Translations under genes and position numbers: made by a program
Shown: positions 25,034-34,336 of the stretch, in pieces
How positions within the stretch are numbered: the stretch's first letter is position 1
Layout: every line of letters begins with the position of its first letter
Notes under the pieces: model-generated
The model's input: the letters and a program-made list of their open reading frames with translations, nothing else
Database searches by the model: none
What the model was told of the DNA's origin: nothing
Source: JAAYAY01 sp964429355
Lineage (GTDB): Bacteria; Planctomycetota; Planctomycetia; Pirellulales; Thermoguttaceae
DNA: 42,115 nt
Direction: 5' to 3'
Assembly (NCBI GenBank): GCA_964429355.1
Contig: CAYSCH010000032.1
Coordinates: 1 to 42,115 of the forward strand

Positions 25034-25742
25034 AGAACTGCTCCGATTGTGCGTGGCCGAGGGAATGATGAAAAAGTCGGCCGGGAAGGACGAAAAGGGG
25101 GATTGTTGATGCCGATTCAGCCATCTGGACTGGCAGGGCTTTCGATCGGAAGGCGAACAAGACCGGCGGGAGCAGGAAAACGACCTCATGCATCACACCG
25201 TCTGGCTGCCGACCGATCCAGCTACCTGATCTGGCTGAAGGGCTTCCGATTTCGCGGGGATCAAACCCATCGCCCGATTTTAGGGTGGTCCTCGGATTCC
25301 CACAAGTGGCAGATCAGGCGCGGCCCGCGTGGGAGTGTTCCAGAAAGCCCTACAAGGCGTGGAGGTCTCCCACGGGCAGGGATGGGCACGATTGCTGGTT
25401 CCGCAGCGGCCCTAAGAAGCCCTGACGAGACGTGGGAGTCTCCCACGGGCAGGGATGGGCACGATCACTGGCTCCGCAGCGGCCCTAAGCCACTCCACTT
25501 TCAGATTTCCGCCTGCTGTTCTAAAATGGCAACTTTCCCCCGCTGTCGGTTGACCCGTATCTCTGGGGACACTTGCCTGAAAGACCTGTCGTCACCACCT
25601 GCAGACACCCGGCGGCCCCGCGCGGCCACACGAAACTCGGGAACTCAAAACCAGAGAACTCAACTCGAGCCGTGAATGCTGATCATCTCGCAGGCTCCAT
25701 TTCCCTGACCCGAAACCTGAACCCCCAACCCTGCCAACTCCC
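25034..25742. other. 709-bp divergent intergenic region with repeats
   Basis: Between the YhaM-like gene and proS. It contains two copies of the dispersed repeat at 25342-25489. I found no tRNA or small gene; the open frames present run through the repeats. Confidence 0.6.
25342..25489 (+). repeat. Dispersed intergenic repeat, two tandem copies
   Basis: Two copies (from 25342 and 25415, spacing 72-73 bp) of the same family as at 3198 and 34335, here with the GC-richer ending CCGCAGCGGCCCTAAG. The second copy contains the perfect inverted repeat CGTGGGA-GTC-TCCCACG (25431-25447), which would fold into a small hairpin. Confidence 0.85.
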
Positions 25743-27500
25743 ATGTACTGGTCTCGAACATTCGTTCCCACGATGAAGGAAACGCCCGAAGGGGCGGAGA
25801 TTCCCAGCCACATCCTCATGCTGCGAGCGGGCCTGGTCTCGCAGGTAATGGCGGGGGCCTACACCTATTTGCCCATGGGCCTGCGGTCTTTGAGCAAAGC
25901 GGCACAGATTGTGCGGGAGGAGATGAATCGTGCCGGGGCGGTGGAACTGGTGATGCCCGCCATGTCTCCCATCTCGCTGTGGGATCAAACTGGGCGAACT
26001 GAGGCCTTCGGCGATGTGCTCGTCAAGCTCGACCTGCCCCGGGGGGGACGCAAGGTCCGAGTCGTTCTCGGGCCAACCCACGAAGAAATCATCACGGACC
26101 TGGTGAGCCGGCAGATTTCCAGCTACCGCCAGATGCCGATCACGCTGTACCAGATTCAAACCAAGTTCCGTAACGAGGAACGGCCGCGGTTCGGCGTGTT
26201 GCGGACGAGCGAGTTCCTCATGAAGGACGCCTACAGTTTCGATACCGACGTGGAGTCCCTCGGCAGGAGCTACGACGCCATGTACGAGGCGTACTGCCGT
26301 ATCTTCGATCGCTGCGGCGTGGCCTACTTGCCGGTCGAGGCGGAAAGCGGCCCCATCGGGGGCGACGCGAGTCACGAGTTCATGATTCCCTCCGAGAACG
26401 GCGAAGACTCGGTCGTCCACTGCCCCCATTGCGGCTATGCGGCCAACACGGAGAAGGCGGAGATCGGCGATCGGCGCGAAGACGCACCCCCAGTTGCGAT
26501 GGCCGACGTCCAGAAGGTCGCGACCCCCGGCGCGGCAACCATCGAACAGGTCAGCCAATTCCTCAAGTGCCGTCCGGCAGACCTGATCAAGACCCTGCTG
26601 TACGAGGCCGATGGGAAACCGCTGGCGGTGCTGGTGCGCGGCGATCACGAGGCCAACGAGAACAAGATCCGCCGCCTTGTCGGGGCCGGCCGGCTCGAAC
26701 TGGCCGCCCCGGGCACGATCGAGCGAGTGACCGGAGCGCCGGTCGGGTTCGCCGGCCCGGTGGGCATGGCCGAGAAGATTCCGGTCTATGCCGATGCCGA
26801 CGTCCAGTCTGTGCGGAACGGAGTCACCGGAGCCAATGCAGCCGACACGCACCTGACCGGCGTCAACCCGGGCCGCGATTTCGAGCCCGATGCCTATGCC
26901 GACCTCCGCAACGCGGTGGCCGGCGATCCGTGCCCCCGTTGCCCGAGCAGGCTGACCATTCGCCAGGCGATCGAAGTCGGACACGTTTTCAAGCTGGGCA
27001 CCAAGTACACTGAGGCCCTGGGAGCCCGCTACTCGGACGACAAGGAACAACTCCGCCCGATCATCATGGGCTGCTACGGCATCGGGATCGCCCGGATTCT
27101 CGCGGGACTGATCGAGACGAATCATGACGACGCGGGGATCGTCTGGTCGGTGCCCCTGGCCCCTTACGAGGTGCTGCTCGTGCCCATGAAGGTCAAGGAC
27201 GAAGAGACCATGACACTGGTCCAGTCGCTCCACGACGAACTGGAGGCCGCGGGAGTCGAAGTGCTGGTCGACGACCGCGATGCCCGTGCCGGCGTGAAGT
27301 TCAACGACGCCGACCTGGTGGGCTTCCCGCTCCGAGTGGTCATCGGGCCGCGAGGGCTGAAAGAGGGTAAGCTGGAAGTGAAGTGGCGTTGGGAGTCGGA
27401 AACCGAAATGATCGACCTGGAGGGCGCCGCCCAGACGCTTGCCGGCTTGATCCGGGAGGAAAAGAAGACCAACGCCCGGTTCCAGGCGCGAGGCCGTTAG
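25743..27500 (+). CDS. proS: Prolyl-tRNA synthetase, bacterial type
   Basis: 585 residues. Class II catalytic core: 'PSHILMLRAGLVSQVMAGAY' then 'TYLPMGLR', motif 2 'TKFRNEERPRFGVLRTSEFL' then MKDAYSF, motif 3 'GCYGIGIARILAGLIE'. Between motifs 2 and 3 lies the bacterial editing insertion (INS/YbaK-like, about 255-380; 'ADLIKTLLYEADGKPLAVLV' then RGDHEANENK), which clears Ala-tRNA(Pro). The C-terminal anticodon-binding domain has 'VEVLVDDRDARAGVKFNDAD'. Cytosolic; charges tRNA-Pro. No Shine-Dalgarno sequence precedes the ATG at 25743, but the N-terminus MYWSRTFVPTMKETP is the family norm. The thioesterase gene begins 1 bp after the stop, so the two are probably translated together. Confidence 0.96.
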   Translation: MYWSRTFVPTMKETPEGAEIPSHILMLRAGLVSQVMAGAYTYLPMGLRSLSKAAQIVREEMNRAGAVELVMPAMSPISLWDQTGRTEAFGDVLVKLDLPRGGRKVRVVLGPTHEEIITDLVSRQISSYRQMPITLYQIQTKFRNEERPRFGVLRTSEFLMKDAYSFDTDVESLGRSYDAMYEAYCRIFDRCGVAYLPVEAESGPIGGDASHEFMIPSENGEDSVVHCPHCGYAANTEKAEIGDRREDAPPVAMADVQKVATPGAATIEQVSQFLKCRPADLIKTLLYEADGKPLAVLVRGDHEANENKIRRLVGAGRLELAAPGTIERVTGAPVGFAGPVGMAEKIPVYADADVQSVRNGVTGANAADTHLTGVNPGRDFEPDAYADLRNAVAGDPCPRCPSRLTIRQAIEVGHVFKLGTKYTEALGARYSDDKEQLRPIIMGCYGIGIARILAGLIETNHDDAGIVWSVPLAPYEVLLVPMKVKDEETMTLVQSLHDELEAAGVEVLVDDRDARAGVKFNDADLVGFPLRVVIGPRGLKEGKLEVKWRWESETEMIDLEGAAQTLAGLIREEKKTNARFQARGR

Positions 27501-27501
27501 A

Positions 27502-27930
27502 ATGCCGGCCGTTTTTCATTGGGAACACACGGTCGCGGAAACGGAGATCGACGGCCAGGACCACGCGAACAACGTGGCCTACGTCGAGTGGCTGCAGGCC
27601 GCCGCCGTGGCCCATTCGGCGGCCCAGGGGTGGCCGGGATCGCGTTACCGGGAGGTCGGCTACGGCTGGGTCGTACGCCGCCACACGATCGAGTATCTCC
27701 AACCGGCCCATGCCGGTGACCGGATCGTGGTGCAGACCTGGGTTGCGACCATGAGACGGGCGTCGTCGACACGGCAGTACCAGGTGCTCCGTCCGAGCGA
27801 CAACACGTTGCTGGCCAAGGCGGAAACACTCTGGGCCTTCATCGACTACGCCGCCCGTCAGCCTCGCCGCATCCTGCCCGAAGTGGCAGGGGCCTTCGAG
27901 CTGGTGGAGAGGCCGGCGGAAGGATCTTGA
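27502..27930 (+). CDS. Hotdog-fold acyl-CoA thioesterase (YbgC/4HBT type)
   Basis: 142 residues, typical length. 'EIDGQDHANNVAYVEWLQAA' is the hotdog active-site motif (Asp followed by H-x-NN and a Tyr/Trp), and 'YGWVVRRHTIEYLQPAHAGD' plus 'YQVLRPSDNTLLAKAETLWA' are later family strands. It likely hydrolyses short or medium acyl-CoA in the cytoplasm. The start codon is 1 bp after the proS stop, indicating translational coupling, although no functional link to proline charging is known. Confidence 0.88.
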   Translation: MPAVFHWEHTVAETEIDGQDHANNVAYVEWLQAAAVAHSAAQGWPGSRYREVGYGWVVRRHTIEYLQPAHAGDRIVVQTWVATMRRASSTRQYQVLRPSDNTLLAKAETLWAFIDYAARQPRRILPEVAGAFELVERPAEGS

Positions 27931-28148
27931 AGACCGCCGTGCTCGAGATCCGTGAACGCCCAATTGGTGGGCCCCTCCTGATTCAGACGCAACACTCGGT
28001 TTGGTGGAATCAGAAACGGTCTGCCCGCAAGTAGCCTTGGTGCAGAGGCCGGCAGGCCGGCGGAGGCGCGGTGAGGGCTGGTACCGGAAGGGACCGGTGA
28101 GTGGTATATTGGCGGATTACGCCACAGCTCCGGAGAGGAACGACATCC

Positions 28149-28730
28149 ATGAAGATCCTTGTCATTCTCGGTCACCAGCGTCTGGGCAGCTTCTGCCATG
28201 CGATCACCGACACGGCCGTTCGGCAGCTTCAAACAGACGGACACGAGGTGATCGTCCACGACCTTTACCAGGAGAATTTCGACCCGATCCTGGCCGACAC
28301 CGAGATCGGTCGTGACGGGAGACTTCCCCCGGTCGTGCAGCGGCATTGCGACGAGTTGATGGCGGCCGACGGATACCTGGTGGTGCATCCGAACTGGTGG
28401 GCGGGACCGCCGGCGATCCTCAAGGGATGGGTCGACCGGGTGATTCGACAGGGGCTGGCATATTCGTTCAGCGATTCGGGGGTCGTGGGGCATCTGGCCG
28501 GCAGAACGGCCGTCGTGATAACGACTTCCAACACACCGCGAGATGTCGAACTCGCCGTCTATGGCGACCCCCTGGAGAACCTGTGGAAGACGTGCATTTT
28601 CGGATTATGTGGCGTGGAAGATTTCACCCGGCGGAACTTTGAATCGGTCATCCTCAGCACGCCGGAGGACCGGGCCGAGTGGCTGGAGGAAACCAAGAGA
28701 ATCATGCGGGACCGGTTTCCAGCCAAGTGA
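28149..28730 (+). CDS. Flavodoxin-fold NAD(P)H-dependent oxidoreductase (quinone reductase type)
   Basis: 193 residues. Flavodoxin-2 fold: 'MKILVILGHQRLGSFCHAIT' (FMN phosphate loop), 'ADGYLVVHPNWWAGPPAILK' followed by GWVDRVIRQGLAYSF (the W-P-x-x-K-G-W-x-D-R motif of the NQO/MdaB/KefF-like group). It probably reduces quinones or other acceptors with FMN and NAD(P)H. GGAGAGGAA precedes the ATG at 28149, which is preferred over 28101. Separate from the proS pair by 218 bp. Confidence 0.88.
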   Translation: MKILVILGHQRLGSFCHAITDTAVRQLQTDGHEVIVHDLYQENFDPILADTEIGRDGRLPPVVQRHCDELMAADGYLVVHPNWWAGPPAILKGWVDRVIRQGLAYSFSDSGVVGHLAGRTAVVITTSNTPRDVELAVYGDPLENLWKTCIFGLCGVEDFTRRNFESVILSTPEDRAEWLEETKRIMRDRFPAK

Positions 28731-28754
28731 AGAGAATCGCACAGCCGGCAGACT

Positions 28755-30230
28755 CTATAGTCCGCGCAGGTAGGTGCGGATACGTTGCTGCAGAGCCGGT
28801 GGCCCCGAATGCTGCGCGGCCTGCAGGGCGATGCTCCCGAGGCGTTCCGCCAGAGGCTTGTTTCCCGCAGCCAGCGCCTTTTCGCTCGCGCCCAAGGCCA
28901 CGTTCGCCAGGTTCCGCGACAGGACCGCGCTGCGATGCCTGTTCGGGCCAGTCAAGATGGCGCGAAGTGCGTCGACCCGCCGCTGATCATAATTGCCGAG
29001 GAACTTGCTCTCCAAGAGGTCGATGGCCTGCATGGCACCGGCGGGATTCCGGGTCGACACCGCCCTTTCGCAGGCCAGATTCAACAGAACGTAGACCTCC
29101 GGCGGGTTGCGATCCGACTTCTGGGCCTCCGCCAGGAGGACATTTGTGTCGGCTTGGCGGTACTCCACCAGCTTCTCTGCGACGCGGTTGAACACCGCGG
29201 GCTTAACGGGTTGCCATTTCTCCGAAGCCTGATCGTCCAGTGAGTCTCCCTGCGTTTCAGGTGTGGAGTTGGGGGCTTCGTCAGGAAGGGGACTGGCATC
29301 CTTCAGCAGATCGGCCAGCGAGCGGCGATCCGCGGAGATGCGGATTTCCTCCTTCGTTGTGGCAGCGTTCGGTACAATTTCTTCCGGAGGTGACGTTGGT
29401 TGGGTCGCAGGACTTTCATGATCGCCGGCTGCCTGGATCGGGTCCGCCTTGTGCCTTGTGCCGGGAGTGTCAGGCACCGGTTCCGTGATGTACTTCTGGC
29501 CGGATGGATCCTTAACGACCGAGTCTTGCGGCAGTGTCGGGGGCCGAGGCGACGTGCGGGCTTGCGTGTTGCGCCCTGCCGGGTCCGGCACCGACCGGTG
29601 CGGTGTCTGCTGCGTGTAGAGTGCCCAAAAAACAACCGTGGCAACGAGAAGTAGTGATACCCCCGCCGCTTTGATCAGGAGCGAGGTCCGTCGGGTTCGC
29701 CTCAGCCTGACGTTTCGCGTGATCGTGATTGGCGATGGATGTGGATCGGGAAGTGTTGGGTCCAATGGGGGGAAGACCGGCGCCGGTTGACGCAAGACGC
29801 CTCCGCTCGAGGGTCGAGCGATTCCGCCCCCGGTTTGCCCCGCCGTTCGAGGCAGGGACGGATTTTGAATAGTGGGAAACGGAGGCGACGGAAGGACGTT
29901 CGACGTGGATCGTCGCGGCGGGGAGGGAGAACCAGGAGGCGAGGGAGAAGCCAAACGCGATTGGAGCTCTCGGTCGTAGGCCGCCTTCTTCTCCGGCGAA
30001 AGGAGACAGACCCTGGCTGCTGCGAGTTCATTGAGGATTTTCTGGGAAACAGCGCTGTATCGTCCATTCTGGTACGTACGCACATGTCCCATACGCTGAT
30101 CGGCGGCGCTCTCGATTGTCTCGGGATCCGACTCGAACAGCGGCAGCGCCAGCAGGCGATAGTAATGAGGGGGCTGGTCCGCGGGAGGGATGCCAAGCCA
30201 CTTGTGGTACGGATCGAAACCGTCCTGCAC
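28755..30230 (-). CDS. Planctomycete membrane protein with degenerate J-domain-like N-terminus
   Basis: 491 residues. The first 90 ('FDPYHKWLGIPPADQPPHYY' followed by RLLALPLFE, ending 'SPEKKAAYDRELQ') follow the helix pattern of a DnaJ J-domain, including the terminal 'KKAAYD', but there is no HPD tripeptide, so it should not stimulate Hsp70 ATPase. A Pro/Ser-rich linker (about 90-175) and one membrane helix ('LIKAAGVSLLLVATVVFWAL', about 183-203) follow, then a low-complexity region and a helical C-terminus (about 340-491) rich in Ala/Leu ('ACERAVSTRNPAGAMQAIDL') that may be a repeat-like fold. This N-terminal module is widespread in Planctomycetes; its function is unknown. Confidence 0.8.
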   Translation of the reverse strand: MQDGFDPYHKWLGIPPADQPPHYYRLLALPLFESDPETIESAADQRMGHVRTYQNGRYSAVSQKILNELAAARVCLLSPEKKAAYDRELQSRLASPSPPGSPSPPRRSTSNVLPSPPFPTIQNPSLPRTAGQTGGGIARPSSGGVLRQPAPVFPPLDPTLPDPHPSPITITRNVRLRRTRRTSLLIKAAGVSLLLVATVVFWALYTQQTPHRSVPDPAGRNTQARTSPRPPTLPQDSVVKDPSGQKYITEPVPDTPGTRHKADPIQAAGDHESPATQPTSPPEEIVPNAATTKEEIRISADRRSLADLLKDASPLPDEAPNSTPETQGDSLDDQASEKWQPVKPAVFNRVAEKLVEYRQADTNVLLAEAQKSDRNPPEVYVLLNLACERAVSTRNPAGAMQAIDLLESKFLGNYDQRRVDALRAILTGPNRHRSAVLSRNLANVALGASEKALAAGNKPLAERLGSIALQAAQHSGPPALQQRIRTYLRGL

Positions 30231-30385
30231 CTTGATTTCTCAACCGTTTGCGACAACACAATGGGGACGCGCTGATGAGCGCATTATAGCGTGTCTGCCG
30301 GAAAACCGCACGGAGCGGAAACAGACAGAACAAACAGGGCCCGCCGACGCAAGAAACGCAGCGGCTCTGCAGCTCGCATTCCGGA

Positions 30386-31057
30386 TCAAGGCAGTTCTTT
30401 GAGCCGGAGGTTCCGGAACTCGACTCGCGAGCGGTGGCCCATGAACCCGAGATGCCCGCTGGTACGGTAGCGGCCCGGGTGGTCGTAGCCGTCGATCCCC
30501 TTGTCGCCCAGTTGATCGAGTTCGGCAAGGTTGGCATCAACGATCACGCTGTCGTTGAGCGTCACTCGAATGTGGCGTCCCTGGCAGAGAATCTCCTGGG
30601 AATTCCACTCGCCCAACGGCCTGAGATGCCCTCGCTTGGCTGGTACGAGTCCGTAGACCGAACCGTGATACTGCCAGGGATTGAGCGTCTTGTACTTCTC
30701 GGCCGTGTCGTCGAGAACCTGAATTTCCATGCCACTCCGGGATGTCGAGCCCTGGCCATCGAGCGGCGCTCGGATCGCGATGCCGTTGTTGCCTCCCGGC
30801 GACAGTTTGAATTCGAAGCGGAAGATGAAGTCGGCATACTCTTGTTTCGTACAGAGGAACCCTCCCGATTCCTCCTTGCTCGCCAAGACTCCATCCTTCA
30901 ACTCATACCCATCCAGCGCCCCCTGCCAGCCTTCGAGAGAATCACCGGTAATCAACGGAACGAAACCATCCTCCGGTTGGGCCTCACTGCCCTTCTCGGC
31001 AGAACACACAACAGCCGGAAACAAGACTATGGAGAGAACGGCGGCACGCACGAACAT
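30386..31057 (-). CDS. Secreted DUF1080 (3-keto-disaccharide hydrolase) protein
   Basis: 223 residues from the ATG at 31057, followed directly by a signal peptide 'MFVRAAVLSIVLFPAVVCSA'; the longer frame to 31114 would bury it. A single DUF1080 beta-sandwich begins 'DGFVPLITGDSLEGWQGA' and has 'LKDGVLASKEESGGFLCTKQ', 'FEFKLSPGGNNGIAIRAPLD' and 'SGMEIQVLDDTAEKYKTLNP', with the ending 'GHLGFMGHRSRVEFRNLRLK', all standard for the family. The family includes enzymes cleaving 3-keto-glycosides and is heavily expanded in planctomycetes. It is divergent from the NHL-lyase/sugar-kinase operon, so a shared carbohydrate role is plausible. Confidence 0.9.
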   Translation of the reverse strand: MFVRAAVLSIVLFPAVVCSAEKGSEAQPEDGFVPLITGDSLEGWQGALDGYELKDGVLASKEESGGFLCTKQEYADFIFRFEFKLSPGGNNGIAIRAPLDGQGSTSRSGMEIQVLDDTAEKYKTLNPWQYHGSVYGLVPAKRGHLRPLGEWNSQEILCQGRHIRVTLNDSVIVDANLAELDQLGDKGIDGYDHPGRYRTSGHLGFMGHRSRVEFRNLRLKELP

Positions 31058-31245
31058 GACACGATTTCCATTCACGTTGTTGACAACCTGACTTGACGTG
31101 GACAGCACAGCCATCGGCTATCGTAATTGCGATCAGGCCGGTTGTCACCTGGCTGACCTGGGCGAGGGTTGATTCCCGCAATGCCGCGGAGTAAGAAGGA
31201 TGAATGTCGGCACGGTTCCCGAGTCACACGCGTGGAGGCAAAAGA

Positions 31246-32304
31246 ATGCTCACGACACGGTTTGCGCGATCGATCAGCCTCACCGGCATCCTGCTTGCGT
31301 TGCCCCTGGCGGGCTGGATGGCAGGGGCGGTTTCCGGGGCCGAACCGGCCGCGGTTGCTGCCTCGCCGGCCTACGAGCCGATCACAATGTCGACATGGTA
31401 CGAGGTTGATCCAGCCTGGCCAAAGCGCCCCGACGACTGCCTTTGGCACCAGACGCCGGGCGTGACGGTGGACGACAAGGACCAGGTGTGGGTCTTTACG
31501 CGGGGCACCCCGCCCGTTCAGGTCTACGATGCCGACGGCAACTTCGTCCGTGCGTGGGGCACGGATATTGTGGGAACCAAAGACGTGCGGAAGACCTCCC
31601 ACTACATTCGAATCGACCATGAAGGAATGGTCTGGCTGGCCGACACGGGCAAACACGTGGTTATGCGGTTGACGCCCGAGGGCAAGCTGCTCCAGACGCT
31701 CGGGACTCCGAACGAAGCCGGCGACGACGAGCGCCATTTCGACAAGCCGACCGACATGGCAATCCGTCCGGACGGGCATGTTTTTGTTTCCGACGGCTAT
31801 GGGAACAGCCGCGTGGTTCACTTCGATGCCGAGGGCAAGTTCGTCAAGGCGTGGGGACGACGCGGCACCGGCCCCGGCGAGTTCAGTCTGGTTCACTCGA
31901 TCGCACTGGACTCGAAAGGCAACGTTTACGTGGCCGACCGTAACAACGCCCGAGTGCAGGTTTTTGATCCCGATGGCAAGTTCCTCGATCAGTGGCGAAA
32001 CCTCCTGGTTCCCTGGGGATTGTGGATGACGGCGGACGACGAACTCTGGGTCTGCGGATGCTCGCCCATGCCCTGGGCCGATCCGGCCATGCCGTTGAGC
32101 TGCCCCCCGAAAGATCAGGTCTTCATGCGGTTCAACACGTCGGGCAAGCTTCTTCAGCTTTGGACCGTTCCGAAAGCCGCCGATGGCGAAGAGGAGCCGG
32201 GCCAGTTGAATTGGCTCCACGGCATGGCCCTGGACTCGAAAGGCAACATCTACGCGACCGATATCATCGGGCAGCGCGTACAGAAGTTCATTAAGAAAAA
32301 CTGA
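31246..32304 (+). CDS. Secreted NHL-repeat protein, peptidyl-alpha-hydroxyglycine lyase-like
   Basis: 352 residues: signal peptide to about residue 32 (ending AVSGAEP), then a six-bladed NHL beta-propeller with 'VTVDDKDQVWVFTRGTPPVQ' then VYDADGNFV, 'IRIDHEGMVWLADTGKHVVM', 'PTDMAIRPDGHVFVSDGYGN' then SRVVHF and 'HSIALDSKGNVYVADRNNAR'. It is close in build to the PAL domain of peptide-amidating enzymes and to many planctomycete proteins with that label; a true lyase activity is not shown. The ATG at 31246 has GGAGG 8 bp upstream, so I prefer it to 31204. The kinase gene starts 10 bp after its stop: an operon. Confidence 0.88.
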   Translation: MLTTRFARSISLTGILLALPLAGWMAGAVSGAEPAAVAASPAYEPITMSTWYEVDPAWPKRPDDCLWHQTPGVTVDDKDQVWVFTRGTPPVQVYDADGNFVRAWGTDIVGTKDVRKTSHYIRIDHEGMVWLADTGKHVVMRLTPEGKLLQTLGTPNEAGDDERHFDKPTDMAIRPDGHVFVSDGYGNSRVVHFDAEGKFVKAWGRRGTGPGEFSLVHSIALDSKGNVYVADRNNARVQVFDPDGKFLDQWRNLLVPWGLWMTADDELWVCGCSPMPWADPAMPLSCPPKDQVFMRFNTSGKLLQLWTVPKAADGEEEPGQLNWLHGMALDSKGNIYATDIIGQRVQKFIKKN

Positions 32305-32314
32305 GGAGCGAGCG

Positions 32315-33400
32315 ATGATCCTGGGTTTCGGTGAAATCATGATGCGGGTGGCCCCGCCGGGGTTCGGCAGATTCCGCCAGTGCCTGCCGGGTTCTGTCGA
32401 TGTGACCTTTGGCGGCGGGGAAGCGAACGTGTGCGGTTCGCTGGCCCTGCTGGGACGCCCGGTGCGCTACATCACCGCGCTCCCCGAACATGCTATGGCC
32501 GACGCGATTGTCGGCTGGCAACGGAATCTCGACATCGACACCAGCTACATCCTCCGCCGGGAAGGCCGCCTGGGGATCTACTTTCTGGAATCGGGCGCCA
32601 ATCAGCGAAGCTCGACGGTCATCTATGATCGCGCTGGCAGTTCTGTGGCCCTGGCCCGGCCCGATGAATATGACTTCGACGCCGCGCTGGACGGTGTGAC
32701 TCGAGTTCACGTAACGGGCATCACTCCGGCCATCAGCGAGAATGGATTCCTGTCGACCTTGGAACTGGTCAGGAAGGCAGCCGGGCGGGGCGTCAGGGTC
32801 TCATGCGACCTGAATTTCCGCAAGAAGCTCTGGCGCTGGCGAAAAGGCTGCGCCCCGAACGAACTCGCCCGGGAGTGTATGAGCCAGCTTCTTCCGATGG
32901 TCGACCTCGTTATCGGCAACGAAGCCGATGCGGAAGATGTTCTGGGGATCCACGCCGGGGGAACAGCCGTCGAAGAAGGCGAAATCAACGCCCAGGCCTA
33001 CGCGGAAGTGGCCCGCAGAATCAGCGAGCAATTCAAGAATGTCTCTCTTGTGGCAATCACACTGCGGGAGAGCATCTCGGCCAGCCACAACAATTGGGGG
33101 GGCATGCTCTTTGAGGTGAAAACGGGCCAACCCCATTTCGCGCCCCTCAACAAGCAAGGCCAGTACCAACCCTACGAAATCCGCGACATCGTGGACCGCG
33201 TGGGTGGGGGCGACTCTTTTGCCGCCGGGCTGCTCTATGCTCTCGACAGCGACCGTTACTGCCGTCCGCAAGATGCCATCCGGCTGGCTGTCGCTGCAAG
33301 CTGCCTCAAACACTCGTTGCTCGGCGACATGAATTTCGTGACCCTGAGCGAAATCGAGGCGCTCTTGGGCGGCCAGGCTTCGGGCAGGGTCCAGCGATAA
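32315..33400 (+). CDS. PfkB family sugar kinase, probably 2-keto-3-deoxygluconate kinase
   Basis: 361 residues. Ribokinase/PfkB fold: start 'MILGFGEIMMRVAPPGFGRF', substrate-binding 'FGGGEANVCGSLALLGRPVR', and the catalytic C-terminal 'DRVGGGDSFAAGLLYAL' (Asp of the G-x-G-D motif, anion hole), 'VSCDLNFRKKLW' and 'LVIGNEADAEDVLGI'. The D-L-N-x-R-x-x-L-W motif is the type seen in 2-keto-3-deoxygluconate kinases, which feed the Entner-Doudoroff or pectin/alginate route. GAGG lies 8 bp before the ATG. The upstream NHL-lyase gene is 10 bp away; the pair may act in one sugar pathway. Confidence 0.85.
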   Translation: MILGFGEIMMRVAPPGFGRFRQCLPGSVDVTFGGGEANVCGSLALLGRPVRYITALPEHAMADAIVGWQRNLDIDTSYILRREGRLGIYFLESGANQRSSTVIYDRAGSSVALARPDEYDFDAALDGVTRVHVTGITPAISENGFLSTLELVRKAAGRGVRVSCDLNFRKKLWRWRKGCAPNELARECMSQLLPMVDLVIGNEADAEDVLGIHAGGTAVEEGEINAQAYAEVARRISEQFKNVSLVAITLRESISASHNNWGGMLFEVKTGQPHFAPLNKQGQYQPYEIRDIVDRVGGGDSFAAGLLYALDSDRYCRPQDAIRLAVAASCLKHSLLGDMNFVTLSEIEALLGGQASGRVQR

Positions 33401-33664
33401 TCACCCCCCATGCGACGGGTCAGTTATGTCGATCGCCGCGGTTCTTCGGGCAGTCCATCCGTGGAGTGAGCGAAACCGCGCCGCGACGGTGTAATCGCAG
33501 TTCTGGACGAGAAGAAACCTGTACGCGTGCCCGGGGTTTAACCGGAAGGGCACCGAAGAGCACATCCCGGCGCTGGCCAGAGATTGCTGCTTACCCTAGA
33601 CTAAAATGGATCATGGCGAGAACTTCTCGCCCCAGTTCGACCGATTCGATTTTCACCGACGGGG

Positions 33665-34336
33665 ATGCCGTTGATTATCAGTGAATCGAGTGCCCGTAGA
33701 TATGCTCTTCGGGATCCTGATGTTCGCCTGATGCTCGAAGTGCGCGACGGTAACGCCGCTGCTTTTGGGGAGCTGATGCAGCGCTATCAGAATCGAGTCG
33801 TGACCTTTCTTGAACAATACACGGGGAACCGGGATCAGGCAGAAGATCTGGCACAGGATGTTTTTCTGCGCGTGTACCGGGCCCGAAAGCGTTATGTGCC
33901 GGGGGCCAAGTTTTCGACATGGCTCTTCACGATCACTGGCAATGTTGCAAAGAACGCCCAGCGCAGCCGGTCCCGCCGACACGAAATCAATCTTGAAGGC
34001 CGCGAGAGCGGCCCGATGGGGATCAGGCCCCTGGAAACGATTGCCCAGGTCTCCAGCGGACAGATTCCCGCCCGGGCCCTGGATCGGGCCGAATCGCGGG
34101 ATTTGGTTCGAATGGCCGTTCAATCCCTCAACGAACGCCAGCGAATGGCGGTGCTGTTGAGCAAATTTGAGGGAATGAGCTATGCCGAGATTGCCGAGGC
34201 CATGGGTCAGTCGGTTCAGGCGATCAAGTCACTGTTGAGCCGAGCCCGGGTCAATTTGCGCGAGGTGCTTGAACCCTATTTTGATGAAGGACGCCCTTCC
34301 GAACCTGAAGATGAGGCTGCTCAAGCGGATCCTTAG
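33665..34336 (+). CDS. ECF-type RNA polymerase sigma factor
   Basis: 223 residues. Region 2 is 'AFGELMQRYQNRVVTFLEQY', 'TGNRDQAEDLAQDVFLRVYR' and 'GAKFSTWLFTITGNVAKNAQ'; region 4 is 'SLNERQRMAVLLSKFEGMSY' and AEIAEAMGQSVQAIKSLLSRAR. There is no region 1 or 3, so it is an ECF sigma. It heads a three-gene unit with a membrane anti-sigma and a DUF3106-like protein. Unusually, the stop codon overlaps the start of a tandem 74-bp repeat that separates it from the anti-sigma gene. Confidence 0.92.
   Translation: MPLIISESSARRYALRDPDVRLMLEVRDGNAAAFGELMQRYQNRVVTFLEQYTGNRDQAEDLAQDVFLRVYRARKRYVPGAKFSTWLFTITGNVAKNAQRSRSRRHEINLEGRESGPMGIRPLETIAQVSSGQIPARALDRAESRDLVRMAVQSLNERQRMAVLLSKFEGMSYAEIAEAMGQSVQAIKSLLSRARVNLREVLEPYFDEGRPSEPEDEAAQADP

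Noticed and set aside
25034..25742. Possible tRNA or riboswitch in the proS leader
   Set aside because: No cloverleaf, T-loop signature or T-box motif was found; the region is largely dispersed repeat and low-similarity sequence.
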